Source: Candidatus Hermodarchaeota archaeon (GTDB taxonomy: Archaea; Asgardarchaeota; Hermodarchaeia; Hermodarchaeales; Hermodarchaeaceae). From it: DNA of 10,866 nucleotides. Within the stretch, counting starts at the first letter, position 1, and every line of letters begins with the position of its first letter. The notes beneath the pieces are model-generated. The model did not search any database. It was not told the origin of the DNA and worked only from the letters and a program-made list of their open reading frames with translations. Where the stretch lies: positions 1 through 10,866 of the forward strand of contig JAEOTD010000086.1 of the NCBI GenBank assembly GCA_016839995.1. Direction: 5' to 3'. Shown here in pieces: positions 5,692 to 10,866 of the stretch. The position numbers and the translations under genes were made by a program.

Positions 5692-7452
5692 TTATCGGGG
5701 AACGGGTATTTTTCCATCGAAGAAGAAGCTGTTCTTTCGAATATACTCCAAATAGCGAGTAATTTCTTCTTGTCTAGTTTTAGGGGACCAGCCCAGAATT
5801 TGACCCATCCGATTTGCGATGATTTTAGCAATATGACCTTGATATTCGGGACGTACTAACCAGCTTATTTCCATTCGACGGCAAAGCACATCTTCGATCC
5901 GAAGTGGTGACTCATGGCGCACCACGTAATCTATTTCTGCTTCTATCCATGGCGCTACTTCGACTGGATACTCAGGGACATCTATTAACCGATTAGCTAG
6001 TTCTGGTTGTTTCTTGACGGTTCTGAGGATTGTTCTTCCTCCACGTCCATACTGTTGATAGAGGTGTTTGAGAATGAATAGAGGAAGTGTCGAGGTGATT
6101 ACTTCAGGGAGCGCTTCCCACTCTTTTTCTGTCAGAGTAATGGCGTAAGCAATTTTGGTGAGGTTTTTCTTTCCTGAGAATTTAGGTAAATCATGTGATG
6201 ATAGGGCCTTTCGAATATGGTTGAGCAGTAGATCTTCTGCCATCTTTCGGAAGGTCGTGAGTTTTCCTCCAAGAAGACTATAGAGGCCATCATCTCGCTG
6301 GAGCACTGTATGCTTTCGGGAGACATCACTTTCAGCTTTACCAACTTCGGCAACTAAAGGACGAAGACCTGCATACGTTCCGTGAATGTATTTGTCGTCG
6401 ATTTTTGCTTCGGGAAAGAGTGTTCGAATTGTGTTTCGGAGATAATCGGCATCATCTCGTGTGCAATAAGCTTCTGCTGGATCTCCTGCATAATCAGTGT
6501 CTGTTGTACCAACAAGTACCCATTCGTTTCGCCGAATTGTAAAGAAGAACCGGCGGTCATCAATGGAGTTCAAGGCAATGGTGTCGTTAATGGGAAAATC
6601 CTTCCGATGGTAGGTTAAGTGCACACCTTTTGTTGGACGAATTACGGGCTCCGTTTTTTCCCCGTTTAGCGCAAGAACTTCATCCGCCCAAACTCCTGTG
6701 GTGTTAATGACAACTTTGGCTTTGACTTGAAATTTTACAAACTGTTCCTCATGGGCATCAGCGGCTTCAACTCCATTTATCCAGCCACCGGAATCCTTGG
6801 TAAATCCAACGACCCGAACATAATTCATGGGTAACGCATCATTCGTCAAAACTGCTTCTTTGAGAGTTTCAATTACGAGCCGCCCATCATCGATATTCGA
6901 ATCGAACCAAGTCACCGCTCCCTTCAGCCGGGAGGGTTCCAAAAGCGGTTCAAATTCCTTGATTGTTTCAACGTTCTTGATACCCTTTGCCGTCTTGTGA
7001 CTTCGAAAATAATTCAGAAAATCATACAAGAATGCGCCAAATCTAACACTGCGATAGCTCCAGCTTTTCGGAAGCTCTTGTCCATCCGTCATACCTGATG
7101 CAAGGATTGGATAGAGAAATCGTGTTGGACGTGTTAGATGAGGTAATCCCTTTTCTCGAAGCCAATTTCGTTCAGTCGTAGCTTCCCGAACCAGTCCAAA
7201 TTCCCGTTGAGCGATATACCGGAAGCCCCCATGTGCAAGCTTTGTGGATCGACTGGATGTTCCAAATGCGAAGTCATTTTGGTCAAGAAGACACACTGTC
7301 AACCCACGGTAAGCAGCTTCAAGGGCTACTCCAGCTCCATTGATACCACCACCAATCACAAGGATATCCCAATGCGTATCTTTGAGGCGGTTGATCTGCT
7401 GTTGACGCGTAATCTGAGAAAAATCAATGGTTTCAATATCCCGTGAAGACAT
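5692..7452 (-). CDS. glpD: FAD-dependent glycerol-3-phosphate dehydrogenase (GlpD/GlpA type)
   Basis: Oxidises sn-glycerol-3-phosphate to dihydroxyacetone phosphate, passing electrons from FAD to a membrane or Fe-S acceptor. The 586 residues have the DAO fold with the dinucleotide motif GGGINGAG (34-41) and acidic D57 at the end of the second strand. The GlpD signature FAFGTSSRSTKLAHGGFRY (61-79) is present, as are the substrate-site Arg in YAGLRP (360-365) and GGKLTTFR (395-402). A full DAO_C domain ends in the typical EAEIDYVVRHES...EDVLCRRMEISW stretch (504-531). There is no BFD [2Fe-2S] tail, so it is closer to GlpD than to long GlpA. The ATG at 7452 has no good Shine-Dalgarno; AGGAGA at 7482-7487 lies too far upstream. 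It heads a same-strand set with the zinc-ribbon membrane protein and the Fe-S protein, and is divergent from the longin/GTPase operon. Confidence 0.93.
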   Translation of the reverse strand: MSSRDIETIDFSQITRQQQINRLKDTHWDILVIGGGINGAGVALEAAYRGLTVCLLDQNDFAFGTSSRSTKLAHGGFRYIAQREFGLVREATTERNWLREKGLPHLTRPTRFLYPILASGMTDGQELPKSWSYRSVRFGAFLYDFLNYFRSHKTAKGIKNVETIKEFEPLLEPSRLKGAVTWFDSNIDDGRLVIETLKEAVLTNDALPMNYVRVVGFTKDSGGWINGVEAADAHEEQFVKFQVKAKVVINTTGVWADEVLALNGEKTEPVIRPTKGVHLTYHRKDFPINDTIALNSIDDRRFFFTIRRNEWVLVGTTDTDYAGDPAEAYCTRDDADYLRNTIRTLFPEAKIDDKYIHGTYAGLRPLVAEVGKAESDVSRKHTVLQRDDGLYSLLGGKLTTFRKMAEDLLLNHIRKALSSHDLPKFSGKKNLTKIAYAITLTEKEWEALPEVITSTLPLFILKHLYQQYGRGGRTILRTVKKQPELANRLIDVPEYPVEVAPWIEAEIDYVVRHESPLRIEDVLCRRMEISWLVRPEYQGHIAKIIANRMGQILGWSPKTRQEEITRYLEYIRKNSFFFDGKIPVPR

Positions 7453-7580
7453 CAGGCCAAACCCAATGAAGATGAAGGCTTTCTCCTATTCAGCTTTCCC
7501 CAGCAACAAAATTCCGGAAAATCAGAGGCTTAAATCCGTATTGAACACAATATTTTAGTAACGCGGTGCGAGGAGGAAAC
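7453..7580. promoter_or_regulatory. Divergent promoter region between glpD and the longin/GTPase operon
   Basis: This gap must drive both flanking units. GGCTTAAATCC (7528-7538) carries a TATA-like core readable on both strands, about 80 bp before the glpD ATG and about 50 bp before the plus-strand upstream ORF. A second plus-strand candidate is CAATATTTTAG (7548-7558), though a start about 25 bp after it would fall at or past the AGGAGG at 7571. The first element is therefore the better plus-strand choice. No repeats were seen. Confidence 0.35.
7571..7576 (+). promoter_or_regulatory. Strong Shine-Dalgarno of a short upstream ORF
   Basis: AGGAGG sits four bases before a TTG at 7581. It is the best ribosome binding site in the window, yet it does not precede the start of the longin-like gene (47 bp further on and in another frame). 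It therefore points to translation of the short upstream ORF. Confidence 0.5.
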
Positions 7581-7631
7581 TTGAAACCGTTTGGAAAGGT
7601 CGGGACACATTTAGAGGTGTTAGGGCGTTGA
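7581..7631 (+). CDS. 16-codon upstream ORF coupled to the longin-like gene
   Basis: A TTG at 7581, four bases after AGGAGG, opens a 16-codon frame (MKPFGKVGTHLEVLGR). Its TGA (7629-7631) overlaps the TTG start of the next gene (7628-7630) as TTGA. Its last codons also contain the GAGGTG Shine-Dalgarno (7614-7619) of the longin-like gene, so terminating ribosomes would be placed to re-initiate. The peptide has no recognisable motif and no run of a single amino acid that would suggest classical attenuation. Alternatively the true N-terminus begins here and a frameshift separates it from the next frame, or the AGGAGG is fortuitous. Confidence 0.4.
   Translation: MKPFGKVGTHLEVLGR
7614..7619 (+). 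promoter_or_regulatory. Ribosome binding site deciding the TTG start of the longin-like gene
   Basis: GAGGTG at 7614-7619 lies eight bases before TTG 7628 and complements the CACCTC of archaeal 16S rRNA. It supports the non-ATG start, which also places the FYVVGLREGFPLY strand at the extreme N-terminus, as expected for a longin-type domain. Confidence 0.6.
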
Positions 7632-8449
7632 CTGTGCATAGTTTCTATGTCGTTGGACTACGAGAAGGGTTTCCACTTTACAGCCGCAAGTGGTCGCAGT
7701 CTGATGTTGACAGTGCTCTCCTTTCTGGGTTTCTAGCCAGTATGGAACATATGGCCCAACAAGTTGCCGCCCAACATGTTAATGTCGTGAATATGAAAGA
7801 CCGGCGGTTCTTCTTTCAAATTGACGAAGAGAACAGCCTCCTTCTAGTCTTCATTACTGACGTAAGTGAGAGTCCTTCCCGGTTCCGAAAATACTTAGGT
7901 TTACTCAACAAGAAATTCGTAATGATGTTTAAGAAACAACTCGATGAGCTCCATGAAGACGGCACCACCGACACCAACCTCTTCAAAAGTTTTGATGAAT
8001 TCATTGATGATCTTGTCCTCACTTGGTGGATGGGCGAAACCACCATCTCCGCTGCGAAAGTAATGGATGTCTTCGAAGTCTTCACCCTCTTATACAATAC
8101 AGTACTCCAACAATTCCTTACCGATGTCTCCCGGCGTACTTACAATGCTGAACTCCAAGAAATCTTTACAAAGAACATAGAAAAAATCCCCCAACTAGTT
8201 GGCGTACACATCGACGATAGCGGGGTTCTCAATTACGACTCCATCGACCCTCAACAAATAAAATACACCAAGTTCCGAAACGTTCTTTTTGATATATTTC
8301 ATGAACTTATAGTACTCACCCGCAAGACCATGCCTAAACAAACATACCGTGCTCTAGTCTTCGAACACATCAGCCCACTTATTCGAACAGAACAAGACCG
8401 TCTCAAAACCTACGCACTAACTGAAAAAATTGTGATGGAAATCCTATGA
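7628..8449 (+). CDS. Longin/roadblock-like GTPase-associated protein
   Basis: A 273-residue soluble protein whose N-terminal about 110 residues have a longin-like pattern. A first beta strand plus hairpin (SFYVVGLREGFPLYSRKW, 5-22) is followed by a long amphipathic helix (DSALLSGFLASMEHMAQQ), further strands (VNVVNMKDRRFFFQID, SLLLVFITD) and a second helix (SRFRKYLGLLNKKFVMMFKKQL). The C-terminal half (about 120-273) is mostly helical (FDEFIDDLV, MDVFEVFTLLYNTVLQQFL, and a long terminal helix) and is unfamiliar to me. No membrane segment or signal peptide is seen. The TTG start is supported by GAGGTG upstream. Its stop overlaps the GTPase start as ATGA, so the two are surely co-translated. 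Longin and roadblock proteins act as GEF, GAP or scaffold subunits for small GTPases; a partner role here is inferred from fold pattern and linkage. Confidence 0.7.
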   Translation: MTVHSFYVVGLREGFPLYSRKWSQSDVDSALLSGFLASMEHMAQQVAAQHVNVVNMKDRRFFFQIDEENSLLLVFITDVSESPSRFRKYLGLLNKKFVMMFKKQLDELHEDGTTDTNLFKSFDEFIDDLVLTWWMGETTISAAKVMDVFEVFTLLYNTVLQQFLTDVSRRTYNAELQEIFTKNIEKIPQLVGVHIDDSGVLNYDSIDPQQIKYTKFRNVLFDIFHELIVLTRKTMPKQTYRALVFEHISPLIRTEQDRLKTYALTEKIVMEIL

Positions 8450-9000
8450 GCAATCCCACCGAAAGCACCACCCAACCCATAGCTACAAAGCGACCCTACA
8501 CCCACATCGCCAAAGCAGTTGTCGTCGGCGACGCGGCAGTCGGAAAAACCAGCCTTCTTGTCCGATACGTCAAAGGCATTTTCAATCCAACCTATATACT
8601 CACCATAGGAGTTGCCTTTCATGTCAAAGATATCGTTGTTGGAGAGAATGTTCTTCGTCTCCAAATTTGGGACACCGGTGGTCAAGAGCGGTTTGGTCCG
8701 ATTCGTCAACTCTATTATCGTGGGGCAAAGGGTGTTCTTCTAGTATATGATCGATCAAATCCAGACTCATTTAATCGGATTGAATACTGGCTAAAAGAGG
8801 TTAAACGATCCTGTGGGGACGTGCCCCAAGTTCTCGTTGCCAATAAATCTGATCTTGCTGCAAAAGTAAAATCCGAAGAAGCAAGGAAAACAACGGAAGA
8901 CAATTCGATGGTATTCGTCGAAACGAGTGCCAAAGATGATGTTAACGTCGATTTCGCATTTGCGGAGCTTTCACGGCTCATTTTGAATCGAACCGTCTAG
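8446..9000 (+). CDS. Rab-like small GTPase (Ras superfamily)
   Basis: A 184-residue P-loop GTPase with all five G motifs. G1 is GDAAVGKTS (28-36), G2 is T53 in the Rab-like TIGVAFHVKD, G3 is WDTGGQERF (75-83) with the catalytic Gln80, G4 is NKSD (133-136), and G5 is ETSAK (159-163). YYRGAKGVLLVYD (90-102) is strongly Rab-like. Two differences from canonical Rabs stand out. The switch II sequence has Gly78 where Ras/Rab have Ala (Ras A59), giving the GGQ of Arf-family proteins. The C-terminus (LSRLILNRTV) lacks any Cys prenylation site. About 20 hydrophilic residues precede the first strand. The start ATG lies within the ATGA overlap with the longin-like gene. The gene ends only 4 bp from the convergent regulator gene. 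Eukaryote-like GTPases of this kind are a hallmark of Asgard archaea. Confidence 0.95.
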   Translation: MSNPTESTTQPIATKRPYTHIAKAVVVGDAAVGKTSLLVRYVKGIFNPTYILTIGVAFHVKDIVVGENVLRLQIWDTGGQERFGPIRQLYYRGAKGVLLVYDRSNPDSFNRIEYWLKEVKRSCGDVPQVLVANKSDLAAKVKSEEARKTTEDNSMVFVETSAKDDVNVDFAFAELSRLILNRTV

Positions 9001-9004
9001 TTCC

Positions 9005-9622
9005 TTATAGTTTTTTGAGTAGAGTTAGTATGGCTGCAAAAGCACCAAGCTGGGCAGAAATGCTATTTGAACTCGTTCCTACAATGAGAACATCATTAGT
9101 AGTAAGTTCGAACGGTGCTAAGACCTCGGGCATCTCTTGTTTCTGAATTCTATGGTCTTTGACCATAATCATGGTGTCTGGGTCTGAATCTTGGATGAAA
9201 GTTGTTGCACCACTGGCACCCGCTTGCATGGCGGCGTCTCGTTGTTCAACGCCATCTGTTACTAAATTGGCTAGTTGCCGAAGGTGGCAGCCATAATTGT
9301 AACTATCAATGGTGTAACTACTTTGGGGGAGTTCCTCTGTTTTCACCAATATTTGGGTAAGGTCTTCACAGTATTGCTTACCCCCAGGTGTGAGCTGATG
9401 ACCTTGTCTGCTTACAGGTTCAATTAATTCTTGATACCGAAGGAAACGGATTAGGGATCGAATACTTCCATTTCCCAATGCAAGATTCGCGCCTAGCTGG
9501 TAGCGACCAATTGGCGATGAATTTTGGCAAAAAGTATGGAAAGCGGTAAGAAGATGCCATGGATGAAACTGGGTTGGGGGACCTTGACGCACTTCTGGGA
9601 TCAGTAATCTAGTGAGTTTCAT
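9005..9622 (-). CDS. Winged-helix transcriptional regulator (DUF4443-like)
   Basis: 205 residues in two parts. Residues about 22-83 form a winged helix (SPIGRYQLGANLALGNGSIRS as the recognition region, then RYQELIEPVSRQGHQLTPGGKQY as the wing). Residues about 105-205 form an alpha/beta domain with GASGATTFI (135-143), a short strand MIMVKD and VLIVGTSSNSISAQLGAFAA (178-197), which could bind a small ligand. The arrangement resembles archaeal DUF4443 proteins, recognised only by eye. The ATG at 9622 lies 8 bp after the stop of the S-component gene, with AAGGAT (about 9635) as a weak Shine-Dalgarno, so the gene is probably co-transcribed and may sense the transported ligand. The alternative is a DNA-binding protein with no transport link. 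Confidence 0.7.
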   Translation of the reverse strand: MKLTRLLIPEVRQGPPTQFHPWHLLTAFHTFCQNSSPIGRYQLGANLALGNGSIRSLIRFLRYQELIEPVSRQGHQLTPGGKQYCEDLTQILVKTEELPQSSYTIDSYNYGCHLRQLANLVTDGVEQRDAAMQAGASGATTFIQDSDPDTMIMVKDHRIQKQEMPEVLAPFELTTNDVLIVGTSSNSISAQLGAFAAILTLLKKL

Positions 9623-9630
9623 GGCGTGTT

Positions 9631-10272
9631 TTATCCTTCGTCGTTTTCAAGTGGTTGTATCCTTGTTTGAGTTATTATTGAGTTTTTGTTGGTTTGGAGT
9701 TGGTTCAGTTGTAGTTGGTGGACTGCTCGGGTAACGGGTTGGGCTAGGACACCGAAGAGAATGGCATTACTGATGACATGAATTGCTGTGAAAGGGAGTC
9801 CTAAAAGCAGTGTTACACTGAATGGGGCACCAAAAGAAATGCTATAAGCGAAATTTGTCACGACGTCATAAAAGAATGTTAGGAGCATCCCAAACAGGGC
9901 GGGAAGTAGAAACCATCGGTTATTTGAATAGTCTAGCCGTTGGAGGGCTTTTCCAAGGATTCCCCCGACGATTCCGATAAACACTGTACACCCAATTACT
10001 GCTAATCCAATAGGAGGAATGAAAGCACCCCAAGGATTCCAAAACTGGTAGATAACCATGGCAATGAACCCGACAAGAGCGCCAACGATTGATCCAAAAA
10101 GGAAACCACTCAGAAACACCATTACAGAAGACAGTTCAACGTTTGGGAGCGCTGAAAGAACATAGTTCCCACCGATAGCTAAAGCAGCGAGGATAGCAAT
10201 TAGAGCAACTCGGATGGCCATTGTGCTTTTTGGTGACAGATACTCCCCTCCCTTGTTACTCAAGTTAATCAT
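9631..10272 (-). CDS. ECF-type transporter S component (substrate-binding membrane subunit)
   Basis: A 213-residue hydrophobic protein with five to six membrane segments (about 19-40, 48-75, 84-108, 121-145, 152-180) and a hydrophilic C-terminal tail of about 30 residues. The pattern NVELSSVMVFLSGFLFGSIVGALVGF (44-69) followed by WNPWGAF, and a late IHVISNAILFGVLAQPV, is typical of ECF S components. These bind a vitamin or metal and need a shared energizing module (EcfA, EcfA', EcfT); no such genes are in the window. The substrate cannot be read from the sequence. The start ATG overlaps the upstream stop as ATGA (10269-10272); an internal ATG at 10221 (M18) is possible. It is the middle gene of a surface protein / S component / regulator set. 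Confidence 0.75.
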   Translation of the reverse strand: MINLSNKGGEYLSPKSTMAIRVALIAILAALAIGGNYVLSALPNVELSSVMVFLSGFLFGSIVGALVGFIAMVIYQFWNPWGAFIPPIGLAVIGCTVFIGIVGGILGKALQRLDYSNNRWFLLPALFGMLLTFFYDVVTNFAYSISFGAPFSVTLLLGLPFTAIHVISNAILFGVLAQPVTRAVHQLQLNQLQTNKNSIITQTRIQPLENDEG

Positions 10273-10865
10273 CTCTTTTTGGGTTGCAATCGCGCTACTA
10301 CAAAACCAAAAGCGACAATGATAATCGCAATGACAAAAAACGCTACAAAGAGCATTGTGCTTAAACTGGTAGAATTTTGTGTTACTGTTATGAATTCGAT
10401 GCCTAGGTGATAGTCCTTGAGAAAAAAGAACTCTGTGTAAGCAGAGAGAAGAATTCCTGTTCCTAAGTCGTAGACCAAAGTCGTGTTTTGGTTACCCCAG
10501 GGACCCTGGTGGTAGATGTAGGATTTCGTAATTGGAGTGGTTTGAATGTCTAAGCTCCCATTCATGAAGAACGTTGTAGCTGCATCGGTTGCTTGTTGGT
10601 CAACGGTATTCCAGTCAAGATGGGAGACTAGTCCGGGAAACCAAGGCCAAATACTGAAAACGGTCTCTGCGGCGATTCGTGAATCGTTTGCTGGAATAGT
10701 CAGGTTACCGATTGTGAAAAGGCCAGATACTTCGTCGTTTGTAATTTCTTGAATATCAAACGTAAGTGCTTGACCAACCCGCGCGCGCCAAAACTGACCT
10801 GAGCCAAAGCCGAATTCGACAACTTCATCTGTGACATTAGTGATGCGCCAATGAAGTTTCGGTGT
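10269..10865 (-). CDS. C-terminally membrane-anchored surface protein (5' partial)
   Basis: The frame is open from the window edge to the TGA at 10269-10271, giving 198 visible residues; the N-terminus lies beyond 10866. Residues 1-167 are polar and beta-rich, with aromatic stretches (EFGFGSGQFWRAR, SIWPWFPG, SAYTEFFFLKDYHLG) and six N-x-S/T sequons (N10, N54, N60, N102, N127, N164), suggesting an exported, N-glycosylated ectodomain. A single transmembrane helix (168-192, MLFVAFFVIAIIIVAFGFVV) and a short basic tail (QPKKR) follow, so the ectodomain is outside and the tail cytoplasmic. An ATG at 10565 exists but the coding frame clearly continues upstream of it. I do not recognise the family. 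Its 4-bp overlap with the S-component gene suggests a receptor or ligand-delivery partner. Confidence 0.7.
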   Translation of the reverse strand, partial: TPKLHWRITNVTDEVVEFGFGSGQFWRARVGQALTFDIQEITNDEVSGLFTIGNLTIPANDSRIAAETVFSIWPWFPGLVSHLDWNTVDQQATDAATTFFMNGSLDIQTTPITKSYIYHQGPWGNQNTTLVYDLGTGILLSAYTEFFFLKDYHLGIEFITVTQNSTSLSTMLFVAFFVIAIIIVAFGFVVARLQPKKR

Positions 10866-10866
10866 A

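Noticed and set aside
5692..7452. Opposite-strand and alternative-frame ORFs inside the glpD-like gene (for example 6382-6618 and 7207-7446, plus strand).
   Set aside because: They are wholly nested in a gene with strong family signatures, have no ribosome binding sites or recognisable domains, and look like composition shadows.
10269..10565. Treating the surface protein as a complete 98-residue protein starting at the ATG at 10565.
   Set aside because: The frame stays open for another 100 codons to the window edge with protein-like composition and sequons, so the gene is 5' truncated by the window.
1..10866. Search for tRNA/rRNA genes, CRISPR arrays, insertion sequences, integrase or att sites.
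   Set aside because: No cloverleaf-like segment, regularly spaced repeat, transposase or recombinase ORF, or long terminal repeat was seen on either strand.

Overview
The window looks like chromosomal DNA from an Asgard (Promethearchaeota) archaeon. It carries an archaeal transcription factor B, and 6.5 kb away a Ras/Rab-like small GTPase in a two-gene operon with a longin-like protein, a pairing expected of Asgard genomes. It also has bacterial-type metabolic genes (FAD glycerol-3-phosphate dehydrogenase, long-chain acyl-CoA synthetase), GAGGTG/AGGAGG-type ribosome binding sites, and T-rich terminators. The class within Asgard cannot be fixed from this sequence; a Thorarchaeia- or Heimdallarchaeia-like origin is only a guess.

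Layout. (1) 1-1100, plus strand: the 3' end of an unidentified ORF whose TAA overlaps the ATG of tfb, then tfb and a hairpin/T-tract terminator. (2) 1157-3795, plus strand: two apparently single-gene units, an AlkD-family DNA alkylation-repeat glycosylase and a FadD-type acyl-CoA synthetase, each with its own TATA-like box; the synthetase ends in a hairpin terminator. (3) 3859-7452, minus strand: a GlpD-type dehydrogenase, a small membrane protein with a C-terminal zinc ribbon, and a winged-helix/dicluster ferredoxin protein, same strand, about 80 bp between neighbours. (4) 7453-7627: divergent intergenic region holding promoter elements and a 16-codon upstream ORF with its own strong Shine-Dalgarno. 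(5) 7628-9000, plus strand: longin-like protein and Rab-like GTPase, start and stop overlapping as ATGA. (6) 9005-10866, minus strand: a glycosylatable, C-terminally membrane-anchored surface protein (5' end outside the window), an ECF-type S component (ATGA overlap) and a winged-helix regulator (8 bp gap), tightly packed.

How the genes may work together. The GTPase and the longin-like protein probably form a regulatory pair, as roadblock/longin proteins do with small GTPases in MglA/MglB and in eukaryotic trafficking GEFs. The surface protein, S component and regulator look like an uptake-and-sensing cassette whose energizing ECF A/A'/T subunits lie elsewhere. GlpD, the Fe-S protein and the acyl-CoA synthetase suggest glycerolipid breakdown with electron transfer to Fe-S carriers, but that link rests on proximity alone. 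No tRNA, rRNA, CRISPR, insertion sequence or integrase was seen, and no gene-free stretch exceeds 300 bp.
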